A stretch of 12,108 bases of DNA from Thermoplasmata archaeon (GCA_021790415.1 JAJYDZ010000016.1:1-12108); one strand, 5' to 3'. Shown: positions 1 to 6,620, numbered from the stretch's first letter. Notes: a model not told the origin generated them from the letters alone. Translations and numbers: made by a program.

Positions 1-234
1 ATGGAGAGAAGTACCCCTGCTCTGTGCATTCTCGTTCCGAGGTCAAGGGTGTGCCATTCCCCTTTGGGGTACGAGGCATGAAAACACTCAGGGACATCAG
101 GGATGAGATATACGCAAAGGCAAAGGAGAATCCGTAAGCCTTTGCGAAGAAGCACACCGGAAAGCCGTATGACCGAAAAGGTCACGTACGGTTTGATGTG
201 GAAGGGTCTGGAGTAATCCAGACCTTTACCCTAC
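1..234 (+). mobile_element. Group II intron, 3' part, reverse-transcriptase ORF almost entirely deleted
   Basis: A self-splicing retroelement RNA; the 5' part lies outside the window. Domain V is readable at 162-194: the AGC triad (163-165), a lower stem AAGCC/GGTTT, a CG bulge at 185-186 and a GAAA-containing apical loop. Domain VI follows at about 200-230: an AAGGGTCTGGA stem closed by a GTAA loop (213-216) and an unpaired A at 228, which is the 7th base from a TAC 3' end at 234, as expected for a lariat branch point. Bases 89-139 encode MKTLRDIRDEIYAKAKENP then stop. I recognise this as resembling the start of group II intron-encoded reverse transcriptases. All the rest of that protein is missing. 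The start region and the bases after the stop pair as a perfect 9-bp stem (113-121 with 138-146), giving a short domain IV. Bases 1-88 are presumed domain III/IV. It could splice only with a maturase supplied in trans. Confidence 0.8.
113..146 (+). repeat. Minimal domain IV stem-loop of the group II intron
   Basis: CGCAAAGGC at 113-121 pairs perfectly with GCCTTTGCG at 138-146 around a 16-base loop that contains the stop codon of the residual reverse-transcriptase reading frame. In group II introns this is where the large ORF is looped out, so this hairpin probably marks the deletion joint. Confidence 0.65.
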
Positions 235-457
235 CCTATAAACTTGCCAAGTTACTGAGACTGGGAGAGTTACCAGAAGTGCATCTCCCTTCTGAGTATT
301 CGGATGATCTCAAGTCACTGGTGAGATACAGGAAAACCCGGGTGAGGAGGTTATCGTCTCACTCGAGAGCACCCTTCATCAAAAATATCTGAGTTATCCT
401 TGCGTTTTTGAGATCAGCAGGTTGAAAGAGCGTTCCCTGGCAGTTTCGTATTCCTGA
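235..457 (+). pseudogene. IS110-family transposase fragment (3' exon flanking the intron), frameshifted
   Basis: Directly after the intron the frame reads YKLAKLLRLGELPEVHLPSE and continues with LKSLVRYRK. This resembles the stretch just after the last two aspartates of the DEDD catalytic domain of IS110-family transposases. With CCTATAAA as the 3' exon, a 5' exon ending GAYG would restore D-A-Y-K, so the intron appears inserted next to the catalytic Asp codon; the 5' exon is not visible. The frame is broken near 360. Dropping two bases there continues as SSLESTLHQKYLSYPCVF, which stops at 455-457. The C-terminal part with the Ser active site is absent. It is a dead fragment that ends 8 bases before the converging FtsZ-like gene. 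Confidence 0.7.
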
Positions 458-465
458 GCAGTATA

Positions 466-1437
466 TCAGTGCCTCAGTAGACTCTTTGTCAATGGGCCAA
501 GATCATGGATTCCTATTATTAGTGCAGCTGTCTTGCCCCTGTATGAATCCGATTTGTGTGAGGTCAAAGGAGCATATACCCCGAAGTAATTCCTGAACCA
601 TACTGTCATGGCTGATATATCCTGCAACGACAGTTCCCAGTCTGTAAGGATGAAGATGAAATATGAGGATATTCCTCTTCCCTGGCAGAGGGAGCATGAG
701 TCCAGTGCATTCCTTATGGCAGTACGGATGCCTTCCTGGTATGACGACCCCGCTTCCCCGAATCCCACGTCCCCAACATTCCTTATCTTAAAGTGATCCA
801 CGAAGTGTGTATACTCAATTGGCAGGTTCGCGGGTCCCCTGAGGCCGGAAACGATCATCATCGCGACCATGGCAATGAATGCCTCCTCTTCTTGATTTCT
901 TTCCTTCCTCGCGTAATTGTCTATGATGCTGGAATCTATGACTATTGTTCTCTTCATCACGTCCTGGAGGCGTCTCACGGATTCGTCAAACCTCCCCTTC
1001 CTAGAGAGGATGATGGGGATGGCATCGTCCCAGTTCCCCTTCCCGAATATTTCACCCATATCCCTTGAATAATTGAATATGTCATCAGCTTCCCCTATAA
1101 CGAAAAGGAATGTAGGCTGACTAGATAGCCTGAACCTCTCGAAATCGGTCCAGTTGCTGTACCTCCCGTCGTAGATGGATATCTGCGTCTCCAATTTCCC
1201 CCTCATCTCTATGTGATAGAACCTTGTGGGGAAGAGGCCTGTCATGTCCATCCTCTTGAGCACTCCCTTCCCAAAGTCACCGAGTCCTGCCACGTTTATC
1301 TTCAGGGATACTTCTACGTACACCCGGAGGATGAACGGGTTAAGGCTCTCTTTGTCCATCCTGGAATCTGGTGGAACATAGAAGACTGGAAGCTTCTTCT
1401 CGTACTCATTAAGGAGATAATCGAACAGGGACTCCAC
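466..1437 (-). CDS. Divergent FtsZ/tubulin-fold protein without canonical GTPase motifs
   Basis: 323 aa from a GTG start that lies about 27 bases downstream of a TATA-like element, so it is probably leaderless. The order of elements follows the FtsZ GTPase fold. There is an N-terminal nucleotide-loop-like stretch (LKINVAGLGDFGKGVLKRM, about residues 45-63), a strand PTFLFVIGEADD where FtsZ has its GGGTGTG loop, and strands resembling the FtsZ segment that ends in I-P-N-D (IVIDSSIIDN, 165-174). A long helix AFIAMVAMMIVSGL follows, then PIEYTHFVDHF at the T7 loop. The C-terminal subdomain (about 232-310) resembles FtsZ's A..AI..PLL, N-I-T-G, L-S-L-.-E-V and final strand pattern. The GTP signature is absent, and the T7 aspartates look replaced by Glu and His. 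It may belong to the FtsZ-like families proposed for membrane remodelling. Assignment is by eye and needs structure-based confirmation. No helper gene is adjacent. Confidence 0.55.
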   Translation of the reverse strand: MESLFDYLLNEYEKKLPVFYVPPDSRMDKESLNPFILRVYVEVSLKINVAGLGDFGKGVLKRMDMTGLFPTRFYHIEMRGKLETQISIYDGRYSNWTDFERFRLSSQPTFLFVIGEADDIFNYSRDMGEIFGKGNWDDAIPIILSRKGRFDESVRRLQDVMKRTIVIDSSIIDNYARKERNQEEEAFIAMVAMMIVSGLRGPANLPIEYTHFVDHFKIRNVGDVGFGEAGSSYQEGIRTAIRNALDSCSLCQGRGISSYFIFILTDWELSLQDISAMTVWFRNYFGVYAPLTSHKSDSYRGKTAALIIGIHDLGPLTKSLLRH

Positions 1438-1450
1438 CTGATTTGATTTT

Positions 1451-1488
1451 CACCCGAGTAATAAATTTGATGCCGATCTTATCGGGTG
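1451..1488 (-). promoter_or_regulatory. Promoter of the FtsZ-like gene with inverted repeats around the TATA box
   Basis: The minus strand reads AAATTTAT (1461-1468), centred about 27 bases before the GTG, as an archaeal TATA box for a leaderless transcript. It is framed by a perfect 7-bp inverted repeat, CACCCGA (1451-1457) and TCGGGTG (1482-1488). A second small palindrome CCGAT-CTT-ATCGG (1473-1485) sits on the TFB side. This arrangement would suit a repressor or activator operator. No regulator is encoded next to it. Confidence 0.4.
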
Positions 1489-1746
1489 ATATGATGCCAG
1501 AAAGAGTGAAGTTAAGCGACAGTTTTCTCCCGTTGTAGCACCATTCTTTCTCCTATCTGTACTGTATCTCCCTTTTGTGTAATGACACTAGATTCCTTTT
1601 CGTAGTCTGTATGTGAAAATTATTGAAGCCCTCCAACCATTAATTTTTGCCATAGGTGTGAAAGGTGTTTAATCTCCAAAGGTCTGAACTCATTGAATGT
1701 GTAACTTATATCGCTGTACTAGGCTTATTTAACCCAGTGCCAAGAA
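1489..1746. other. Intergenic stretch, no gene supported
   Basis: Between the FtsZ-like promoter and the end of the next minus-strand gene I see only a 15-codon plus-strand frame at 1491-1538 (MMPERVKLSDSFLPL) and AT-rich runs. The short frame begins like a gene remnant, but nothing coherent follows it. Confidence 0.4.
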
Positions 1747-2397
1747 TCAAAGAAAAGATGCAGAATTCCCTCCCATAACTTGAATCTCGTCGTCTATAAG
1801 GGTCATGTAACTGGAAAGCTGGATGCCTACGTCGATTATAACAAAAGCGTAGGCTCCTGCCCGGCCCACGCTTATCAATTCATAAGAATTTGGTCCGTTT
1901 GTATAGAAGTAAAAGAGGTTGAAGTGGTCGTAGGTAGCGTTTTGTAAGTATTGAGAAGCGTTGATCTCTGTAAGGTCTTGTTTCCAAATTTGGTTCTGCT
2001 GTTTATAGAAAGCCAATGAGGAGAGTGATGAAGAGAATTCAAGTGAACTAATACTCAGTTTTCCTGGTCCTGAGATAGCGCTTAAGAGTATTTCTTTAAA
2101 TTCGGTTACATTCTTAGAGTTGTAATTGCCGGTGATGTTGCTGTAGGTGACTGTAAGCTGCCGTCCAGTGAGATTGAAGATTTGTGATTCGGAAACGACG
2201 CCCACGAAAAAAGTATTATCTGCAATATACACTGCAGCTTCGCTCTCACCGATCACCACAGCCAGCAATATTAAGATTGAAATGATCACAACCCTCCGCC
2301 TGGAAGATATGTTGGTTTTTCTCGGAGCTCTTTCAGTTAACTGTGAATTACTGGAAGTGTTGGATTCATCATTAGCTTTCTTTTCTCTATACCCCAT
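1747..2397 (-). CDS. Membrane-anchored surface protein, paralogue of the gene at 4004-4666
   Basis: 216 aa. Residues 1-35 are polar and basic (cytoplasmic, with several Ser/Thr/Asn and an RRR before the membrane). Residues about 36-60 (VVIISILILLAVVIGESEAAVYI) form one membrane segment, and about 155 residues should lie outside the cell. There are multiple N-X-S/T sequons (NLT, NIT, NVT, NAS, NAT), typical of glycosylated archaeal surface proteins. It shares with the 4004-4666 product the blocks SSLEFSSSLSSLAFY, YLQNATYDHFN, YAFVIIDVGIQLSS and TLIDDEIQVM. No known family is recognised. The ATG start follows a TATA element (2435-2443) by about 40 bases and has no strong ribosome-binding site. 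Confidence 0.75.
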   Translation of the reverse strand: MGYREKKANDESNTSSNSQLTERAPRKTNISSRRRVVIISILILLAVVIGESEAAVYIADNTFFVGVVSESQIFNLTGRQLTVTYSNITGNYNSKNVTEFKEILLSAISGPGKLSISSLEFSSSLSSLAFYKQQNQIWKQDLTEINASQYLQNATYDHFNLFYFYTNGPNSYELISVGRAGAYAFVIIDVGIQLSSYMTLIDDEIQVMGGNSASFL

Positions 2398-2434
2398 TTT
2401 ATTCTATCACTTTTAGTTGAGAAAAACAATTTGT

Positions 2435-2443
2435 CATATATTT
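2435..2443 (-). promoter_or_regulatory. TATA box of the 1747-2397 gene
   Basis: The minus strand reads AAATATATG here, centred about 42 bases before the ATG. This predicts a short leader of some 15 bases. Confidence 0.4.
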
Positions 2444-2623
2444 GTTTTTTGCTGATTAAAGCAGTAGATAAGATTCCGTCTAGGACTTGGCTTATTCTTT
2501 CTCATGATTGGACTGAGTCTTTACTAACCTTAGGCTAACTCCTCTACGAACTTACATTAAACGAATGCCTAAGTTGAAAAAGTCGAGAAATGAGATTCCC
2601 ATAAGACATCCTAGGAAAGGTAC

Positions 2624-2642
2624 CAAAGAAAAGGATCAAAAA
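2624..2642 (-). terminator. T-rich tract downstream of the 2688-3260 gene
   Basis: The transcript sense reads TTTGATCCTTTTCTTTGG about 45 bases after the stop codon of the upstream minus-strand gene. Archaeal terminators are often plain T-rich tracts. No hairpin precedes it. Confidence 0.25.
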
Positions 2643-2687
2643 TGTATAAAGCAAAATGGCCCGTTGCATTCCTTGAGTGCAGTTCAT

Positions 2688-3260
2688 TCAAGCCAGTGTC
2701 GCGGTCGTTGTTTTTTCATTAGTATTTGATGTTGAATTTAATGCAACAAGAAGACTACCGGTGCTAATTGGCAAGTTAATTGACTGTATATAGAGACTAA
2801 GCGTTCCACCGCCTACTGGTGAACTTCCACTGTAGTACAGAAACTGAAATACCACGTAATTATAGCCGTCCCCACCTGCTACGATTTGATAACTAGATCC
2901 CTCACTGGGACTGAACGTTGCCGAAATGGAAGAAATCGTCGCATTAAGGTAAACGCCCGCCCAAGCTAAGTAAGCAGTTGAGACCTCAATCGTACCACTT
3001 TCCGTAATGTACACATATGAGTGACCATTAGCACCTCCAACCCACTCAGAAAAGTTACCCCAGTTATCAGTATATTGTACACCCAAAGCCGACGATACAT
3101 TTGCTGAAAGGTCTACGTAACTATTGAGGCTAGGGCCACGTAAGGCCGGAGAGTCTCCGCTGAAGGAAGAAATCCCGTATGCAGGTACGACTGTCTCGAT
3201 AATAAGAAATGCAATCACTGCGATAACCAGTATGCCAAAGCTTCTTTTTTTCTGACCCAC
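2688..3260 (-). CDS. Secreted or membrane-tethered protein of unknown function
   Basis: 190 aa from a GTG start. The frame is open to a TTG at 3290, but a TATA-like element (3297-3305) predicts transcription from about 3274. GAGGT at 3268-3272 also sits 7 bases before the GTG at 3260, so GTG is preferred. The N-terminus (VGQKKRSFG, then a hydrophobic run of about 20 residues ending VVPAYG) is a signal peptide or anchor. The rest is Ser/Thr/Gly/Tyr-rich and predicted beta-strand, with sequons NVS, NFS, NAT and NST and the segment GGDGYNYVVFQFLYYSG. The C-terminus is Thr/Ser-rich. I recognise no family. It sits between two paralogous surface-protein genes on the same strand and probably belongs to the same envelope cluster. 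Confidence 0.7.
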   Translation of the reverse strand: MGQKKRSFGILVIAVIAFLIIETVVPAYGISSFSGDSPALRGPSLNSYVDLSANVSSALGVQYTDNWGNFSEWVGGANGHSYVYITESGTIEVSTAYLAWAGVYLNATISSISATFSPSEGSSYQIVAGGDGYNYVVFQFLYYSGSSPVGGGTLSLYIQSINLPISTGSLLVALNSTSNTNEKTTTATLA

Positions 3261-3267
3261 GATATTT

Positions 3268-3305
3268 ACCTCGATAGAGAGGATTACCAATAACCCTATA
3301 AATTT
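3268..3305 (-). promoter_or_regulatory. TATA box and ribosome-binding site deciding the GTG start
   Basis: The minus strand carries AAATTTATA at 3297-3305 and GAGGT at 3268-3272. The expected transcription start near 3274 lies downstream of the TTG at 3290, which argues against that longer start. Confidence 0.45.
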
Positions 3306-3414
3306 TCTGTAACTGGTCAGTCCCCTGTGCCTGATTATGGTCTTCTACCAAACATTATATCACGCTAAGTAAAAACTGCCATTCACACAGCCGTCCTTCG
3401 TTTATGTTGCTCCG

Positions 3415-3490
3415 GACATCCAACTGTCCTTCAGGATGTCCTTCATCAAGAAGGATTGGTTGGTAGGGCAGCCCCAAACAGCGGCTGCCT
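3415..3490. repeat. Two small inverted repeats
   Basis: GACATCC (3415-3421) and GGATGTC (3434-3440) are perfect complements around 12 bases. GGCAGCC (3467-3473) and GGCTGCC (3483-3489) are perfect complements around 9 bases, extended by one G-T pair. They could fold as adjacent hairpins in RNA or mark the end of an old mobile element. Confidence 0.4.
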
Positions 3491-3512
3491 GCACGAGGGC
3501 CATCCGTCACAA

Positions 3513-3577
3513 CTATCTCTTACAGCTATCTCTTAGAGGTTTGTCTTATAGCTTCTTCCTATATCTTTCTCTTACAG
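3513..3577. repeat. Degenerate 13-bp tandem repeat, five units
   Basis: The units are CTATCTCTTACAG, CTATCTCTTAGAG, GTTTGTCTTATAG, CTTCTTCCTATAT and CTTTCTCTTACAG, end to end. Units 1, 2 and 5 are nearly identical, while units 3 and 4 have diverged. A 13-base period is not a multiple of three, which argues against a protein repeat. Confidence 0.6.
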
Positions 3578-3842
3578 CTTCGTCCAATGGCTCATTCAAA
3601 GAGACCTCAAGGCGGTTCAAGGTCCGTCGGGACCAGAGTTGCAGTCCGTGCACTGGCGTTGGCGTGATGTTGGTTAGGTTGGGGTGGAATCATTCATAAA
3701 GGTAATCCCGACCAACCTGCCCTGCCACTGTCGCCGTCCTGTCCAATCCATCTTGTCCGGTCATGGGGAGGAGATGCGGTGTCATGTAAAATGGTGACTA
3801 TTTTGGCTACTGAACATGCTAGCCAGATGTGCAAAAATGCCT

Positions 3843-4004
3843 TCATTTTACACGAGTCGGTTTCTTCAAAGGATGTTTTGGCTCTCGAAGACCTTCCTTG
3901 TCCTCTACTTCCTGTATCGTCACGTTCCATTGAATAGTTTTATCAATTGCTTCATCAAAAATGTTCGAGACACGACCTGGGATGCCAGCCTTGTGCAGTG
4001 ACAT
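3843..4004 (-). CDS. Possible small protein overlapping the stop of the 4004-4666 gene
   Basis: 53 aa, starting MSLHKAGIPGRVSNIFDEAI and ending KHPLKKPTRVK. Its ATG overlaps the TGA of the upstream surface-protein gene as TGATG, an arrangement common in translational coupling. The residues look like ordinary coding sequence: charged, with a plausible amphipathic helix FDEAIDKTIQW. No membrane segment, cysteine motif or known domain is visible. Alternatively it is the tail of a decayed gene, since the DNA beyond it looks eroded. Codon-usage statistics and conservation would decide. Confidence 0.3.
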   Translation of the reverse strand: MSLHKAGIPGRVSNIFDEAIDKTIQWNVTIQEVEDKEGLREPKHPLKKPTRVK

Positions 4005-4666
4005 CAAATCAGGTATCCTGTCATAGCCTGGATCTCGTCATCAATAAGGGTAGTGTTGCTTGAAAGTGGGATGTTTGCATCGTAAATTGTGAAGGCATAG
4101 GGCCCTGAATAGCCAACGGCAACGACGGTTGTGCCGGTGATTGTCTTCATCGACATGTTTTGAGAAAGGAGAAAGTAATTGAAGTTGTCATATGAACTAT
4201 TCTGGAGGATATATGCTCTAGGTGCTGCGATAATGAAGAGTCGCACCGCCGAATGATATTGGCTATTGTAGAATGACAGGGATGAAGATGGAGAGGAGAA
4301 TTCCAGTGAAGTAATTATAACGAAACCACCACCGATTGTTTCATTGAAGTATACCCATTCTCCTTTCGTTATATTCAGAAACTCTCTTCCAATGGTGGCA
4401 TTGTCATAAGAGACGATTAGTTTCTGTTTCGCTAGGGTGTCAACAGATGAGGCAGTGACGATGGCTATATGGGTGGAGTGGTGACTTGTTACGTAGAATG
4501 CGCCTGCAACACCTGCTATCACCACGACAAGAACAACAACGACGACAACGGCCACAGATCTCCTTTTCCCGGGTTTCTTTCGTTGCCTTTGAATGTCGTT
4601 CTCTGTGGGATGTTCCGGATTTCTTGCCACACGAGAACGGTCCTCAGGGTAAACCTCCCGTCCCAT
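4004..4666 (-). CDS. Membrane-anchored surface protein, paralogue of the gene at 1747-2397
   Basis: 220 aa. The polar, strongly basic N-terminus (residues 1-36, with RQRKKPGKRR) precedes one membrane segment (about 37-60, SVAVVVVVVLVVVIAGVAGAF). An outward domain of about 160 residues follows, with sequons NAT, NIT, NET, NSS and NMS. It aligns with the 1747-2397 product through SLEFSSPSSSLSFY, ILQNSSYDNFNYF, GPYAFTIYDANIPLSS and TLIDDEIQAM, so both have the same fold and order of blocks. The function is unknown. The ATG has a ribosome-binding site GGAG (4676-4679) at 9 bases and a strong TATA box upstream. The conserved LIDDEIQ near the C-terminus is the best signature for searching for further members. 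Confidence 0.75.
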   Translation of the reverse strand: MGREVYPEDRSRVARNPEHPTENDIQRQRKKPGKRRSVAVVVVVVLVVVIAGVAGAFYVTSHHSTHIAIVTASSVDTLAKQKLIVSYDNATIGREFLNITKGEWVYFNETIGGGFVIITSLEFSSPSSSLSFYNSQYHSAVRLFIIAAPRAYILQNSSYDNFNYFLLSQNMSMKTITGTTVVAVGYSGPYAFTIYDANIPLSSNTTLIDDEIQAMTGYLI

Positions 4667-4696
4667 CTATCAACACTCCTTAACTTGCCATTTAAA

Positions 4697-4709
4697 ATTT
4701 ATATAAATA
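4697..4709 (-). promoter_or_regulatory. Strong TATA box of the 4004-4666 gene
   Basis: The minus strand reads TATTTATATAAAT, centred about 37 bases before the ATG. The expected RNA start is near 4676-4678, at or just inside the AAGGAG ribosome-binding site. Confidence 0.55.
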
Positions 4710-4900
4710 CCCTGCGATTGAAACTTCCCGCTGTCAATACGTGATGGTCCTTTATGCATTTGCCATTGCATATATGACCTCTAGAATGCTCTGAATGTTT
4801 TCTAATATAAGGAAGTGACTAATGGCAAAGCTCAAGTCCTTTTCTTCTACTTCAGTCATAACATCATCTCCATTCCAATCCATTTGCTCAAATCACCACC

Positions 4901-5920
4901 TCACAGGTCATTGGAAGGAACATGAATTTCTGCAGAAGGAAGGTCGGGACTTGCTAAGCCTTCTCCATAGGACAGACTGTCGTTTTCCCAAATGTTATGG
5001 CCAATAGGATTATTTTGGGTTTCAAACGTATTCCACGTAAAAAAATACCAATAGTACGCAGGTCCACCAACGGGTACACTATAGTTACTATCGGATAAAG
5101 GTAAACCGTGCCCGTAGTCGATTACCCCCAAATACAGATCAAGATGAGCCTCACTCAAACCATAAATCTGTCCAAAAGAGTTGGTGTAAACAGCAGATGC
5201 CTCCACGGTATTATTTAACCACGATTTGATAAAGACCGCATTTCCAGTTGAACTTTCATACCAATATATCGTGACGTTCTCCCATTCTTGAAATACTTCA
5301 TTACCTTGGGCTACTACATATGTGTGATTAAAAGCGGTCCATATGTCGTAGCCACCATTTGGGGGCGGAGGGATTGGGTCAGAACCAGATTGATAGTATA
5401 TTCTAGCTAAAGCAAAAGTTTGATAGTCAACTATGCTCATTGTAGAATTTACTTCGTTTATAACAGAAATATGGAAGACCCCCGTTGTCTGATTTAAGTA
5501 GTTTGTTATGTCATAATAGAACCCATTATTAGAGTTTAGAAGAAGGGTGGTAATGTTGTAGTTTGAAGATTGGTATTGAGAATAGATTAACTTATACTGA
5601 TTACTGTAGCTCTGTGAAGAAGTGTTAAGAACAACAATTGAATGGCCATTAGAGGAATCGGCTATGGTCACAATTCCTTCCCCCGAAATCACGGTAATGT
5701 TGTTGGATATCTGAAATATCCCTGGATTATTTTCAAGGTATTCTATTGAACTTACGAGTATTACTGGGGGAGAAACAACAAATGCTTTGCTTTCAAGGTT
5801 ACCATTCGTCTCAGGTCCTTGAGACCCGCTTGCGAATCCAACTGAAAAAAGAATCAGAAAGCTGACAACTAACACAATTAAAATCGCACCCGTTTTCTGA
5901 TTTGTCAGGATTTGGTGCAT
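4901..5920 (-). CDS. Large secreted glycoprotein-like protein of unknown function
   Basis: 339 aa. MHQILTNQKTGAILIVLVVS begins a classic signal peptide or anchor (hydrophobic to about residue 30, then SGSQGPETNG). The mature part is rich in Ser, Asn, Tyr and Thr, with about ten N-X-S/T sequons (for example NIT, NTS, NQT, NST, NHT, NVT, NNT, NDS), predicted beta-strands, and one proline run IPPPP near residue 183. There is no second membrane segment or catalytic motif that I can name. The C-terminus (YYWYFFTWNTFETQNNPIGH) is aromatic. It is probably an exposed or exported protein of an acid-adapted archaeon. Its ATG has AGGT 6 bases upstream and a clear TATA box, so it is transcribed on its own. 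Confidence 0.75.
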   Translation of the reverse strand: MHQILTNQKTGAILIVLVVSFLILFSVGFASGSQGPETNGNLESKAFVVSPPVILVSSIEYLENNPGIFQISNNITVISGEGIVTIADSSNGHSIVVLNTSSQSYSNQYKLIYSQYQSSNYNITTLLLNSNNGFYYDITNYLNQTTGVFHISVINEVNSTMSIVDYQTFALARIYYQSGSDPIPPPPNGGYDIWTAFNHTYVVAQGNEVFQEWENVTIYWYESSTGNAVFIKSWLNNTVEASAVYTNSFGQIYGLSEAHLDLYLGVIDYGHGLPLSDSNYSVPVGGPAYYWYFFTWNTFETQNNPIGHNIWENDSLSYGEGLASPDLPSAEIHVPSNDL

Positions 5921-5953
5921 AATATTACCTTCTTCAGTAAAGATTTCAAAATG

Positions 5954-5963
5954 GTATATAAAT
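5954..5963 (-). promoter_or_regulatory. TATA box of the 4901-5920 gene
   Basis: The minus strand reads ATTTATATAC, centred about 39 bases before the ATG. A GAAGGT ribosome-binding site lies between the two. Confidence 0.55.
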
Positions 5964-6107
5964 CTTTCCTGACTCAGTCACAGCAGCTTTTCCCCAAATT
6001 TATTTTCGCAATGCATACTTATTTGCTTTTAGTTATGTATTATTGTGTAACGGAGAAGATTATCCCTATGCGCGCGTGAATCCTGCATTCTAATTTTATA
6101 GTCGTCA

Positions 6108-6473
6108 TCAACGTATAACGTCTTCAGGATCAAATGAAGGCGAATCTACAGAAATCAATTTAAGTCTTCCTTTCCCAACATTCTCAATCTGATGAATCGA
6201 CCCTATGGGGATGTAGACTGCGGTTCCAGGTCTGACTTCAAAGTGTACACCATCAATGACGACTTTCCCTGTACCCTGAACTATGTAATATATTTCTTCA
6301 GTCTTCTTATGATAGTGACTAACCGAGCTCTTTCCTTCGTCGACAAAAATTGTTGCTATACTCAGGTGTGATGATCCAGAGACTTCTGAAGTGATCAAGT
6401 CTAAAGCTTCCCCGCAAACATCGGGTTCCCCTGTTATTTCACTTTCATTTACCACAATCGCTTTTGCCTTCAT
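6108..6473 (-). CDS. Small single-domain cupin protein, metal-binding
   Basis: 121 aa, the usual length of a single-domain cupin. Both family motifs are intact. Motif 1 is G(X)5HXH(X)4E(X)6G, read as GKSSVSHYHKKTEE...G (residues about 47-67), giving two His and one Glu ligand. Motif 2 is G(X)5PXG(X)2H(X)3N, read as GTAVYIPIGSIHQIEN, giving the third His. Such proteins bind Fe, Mn, Ni or Zn and include sugar isomerases, dioxygenases and sugar-nucleotide enzymes. The exact reaction cannot be told from sequence. It is cytoplasmic, with no signal peptide. The ATG has GAGGGAG (6480-6486) 6 bases upstream and a TATA-like element at 6520-6528. It is divergent from the membrane-protein gene to its right, so there is no operon partner. 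Confidence 0.85.
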   Translation of the reverse strand: MKAKAIVVNESEITGEPDVCGEALDLITSEVSGSSHLSIATIFVDEGKSSVSHYHKKTEEIYYIVQGTGKVVIDGVHFEVRPGTAVYIPIGSIHQIENVGKGRLKLISVDSPSFDPEDVIR

Positions 6474-6519
6474 CTTTTACTCCCTCTTTTCGACTTTAGA
6501 TGAAATATTCTTCGTTACC

Positions 6520-6528
6520 TATAATACT
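6520..6528 (-). promoter_or_regulatory. TATA-like element of the cupin gene
   Basis: The minus strand reads AGTATTATA about 50 bases before the ATG. A second AT-rich candidate (GAATATTTC, near 6503-6511) is closer, so the assignment is uncertain. Confidence 0.3.
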
Positions 6529-6620
6529 TTCTGAGAGATATGTCAAGACTACGTAACGAATATCTTTGAAGTGTCACTGAACGCCCCCTTCCCTCATTCA
6601 AGGCCATAACCTTAAAAAAT

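Larger units (their letters stand above)
3307..3842. other. About 540 bases without a supported gene, compositionally distinct and repeat-bearing
   Basis: This stretch is noticeably richer in G and C than the genes either side of it in its middle part. It holds small inverted repeats (3415-3440, 3466-3490), a 13-bp tandem repeat (3513-3577) and only short, unconvincing frames on both strands. On the minus strand one frame gives MTGQDGLDRTATVAGQVGR followed by a stop, then about 45 codons (LWSRRTLNRLEVSLNEPLDE is part) to another stop. This could be an eroded gene, but no family is recognised. Confidence 0.4.

Noticed and set aside
1491..1538. Very short plus-strand frame MMPERVKLSDSFLPL
   Set aside because: It stops after 15 codons and nothing recognisable follows in any frame. 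It could be a transposase-start remnant, but there is not enough to claim it.
2565..2729. 54-codon basic plus-strand frame starting MPKLKKSRNE
   Set aside because: It overlaps the 3' end of the convincing minus-strand gene, has no promoter, and the product looks like random Lys/Arg-rich translation of AT-rich DNA.
3436..3699. 87-codon plus-strand frame in the gene-poor region
   Set aside because: It runs straight through the 13-bp tandem repeat and inverted repeats, has no promoter or ribosome-binding site, and its translation is low in coherent structure.
3580..3760. C-terminal remnant of a TnpB-like (IS200/IS605) protein on the minus strand
   Set aside because: The reading (TPTPVHGLQLWSRRTLNRLE) vaguely recalls such tails, but no zinc-ribbon cysteines or catalytic motif are present, so the match is not supportable.
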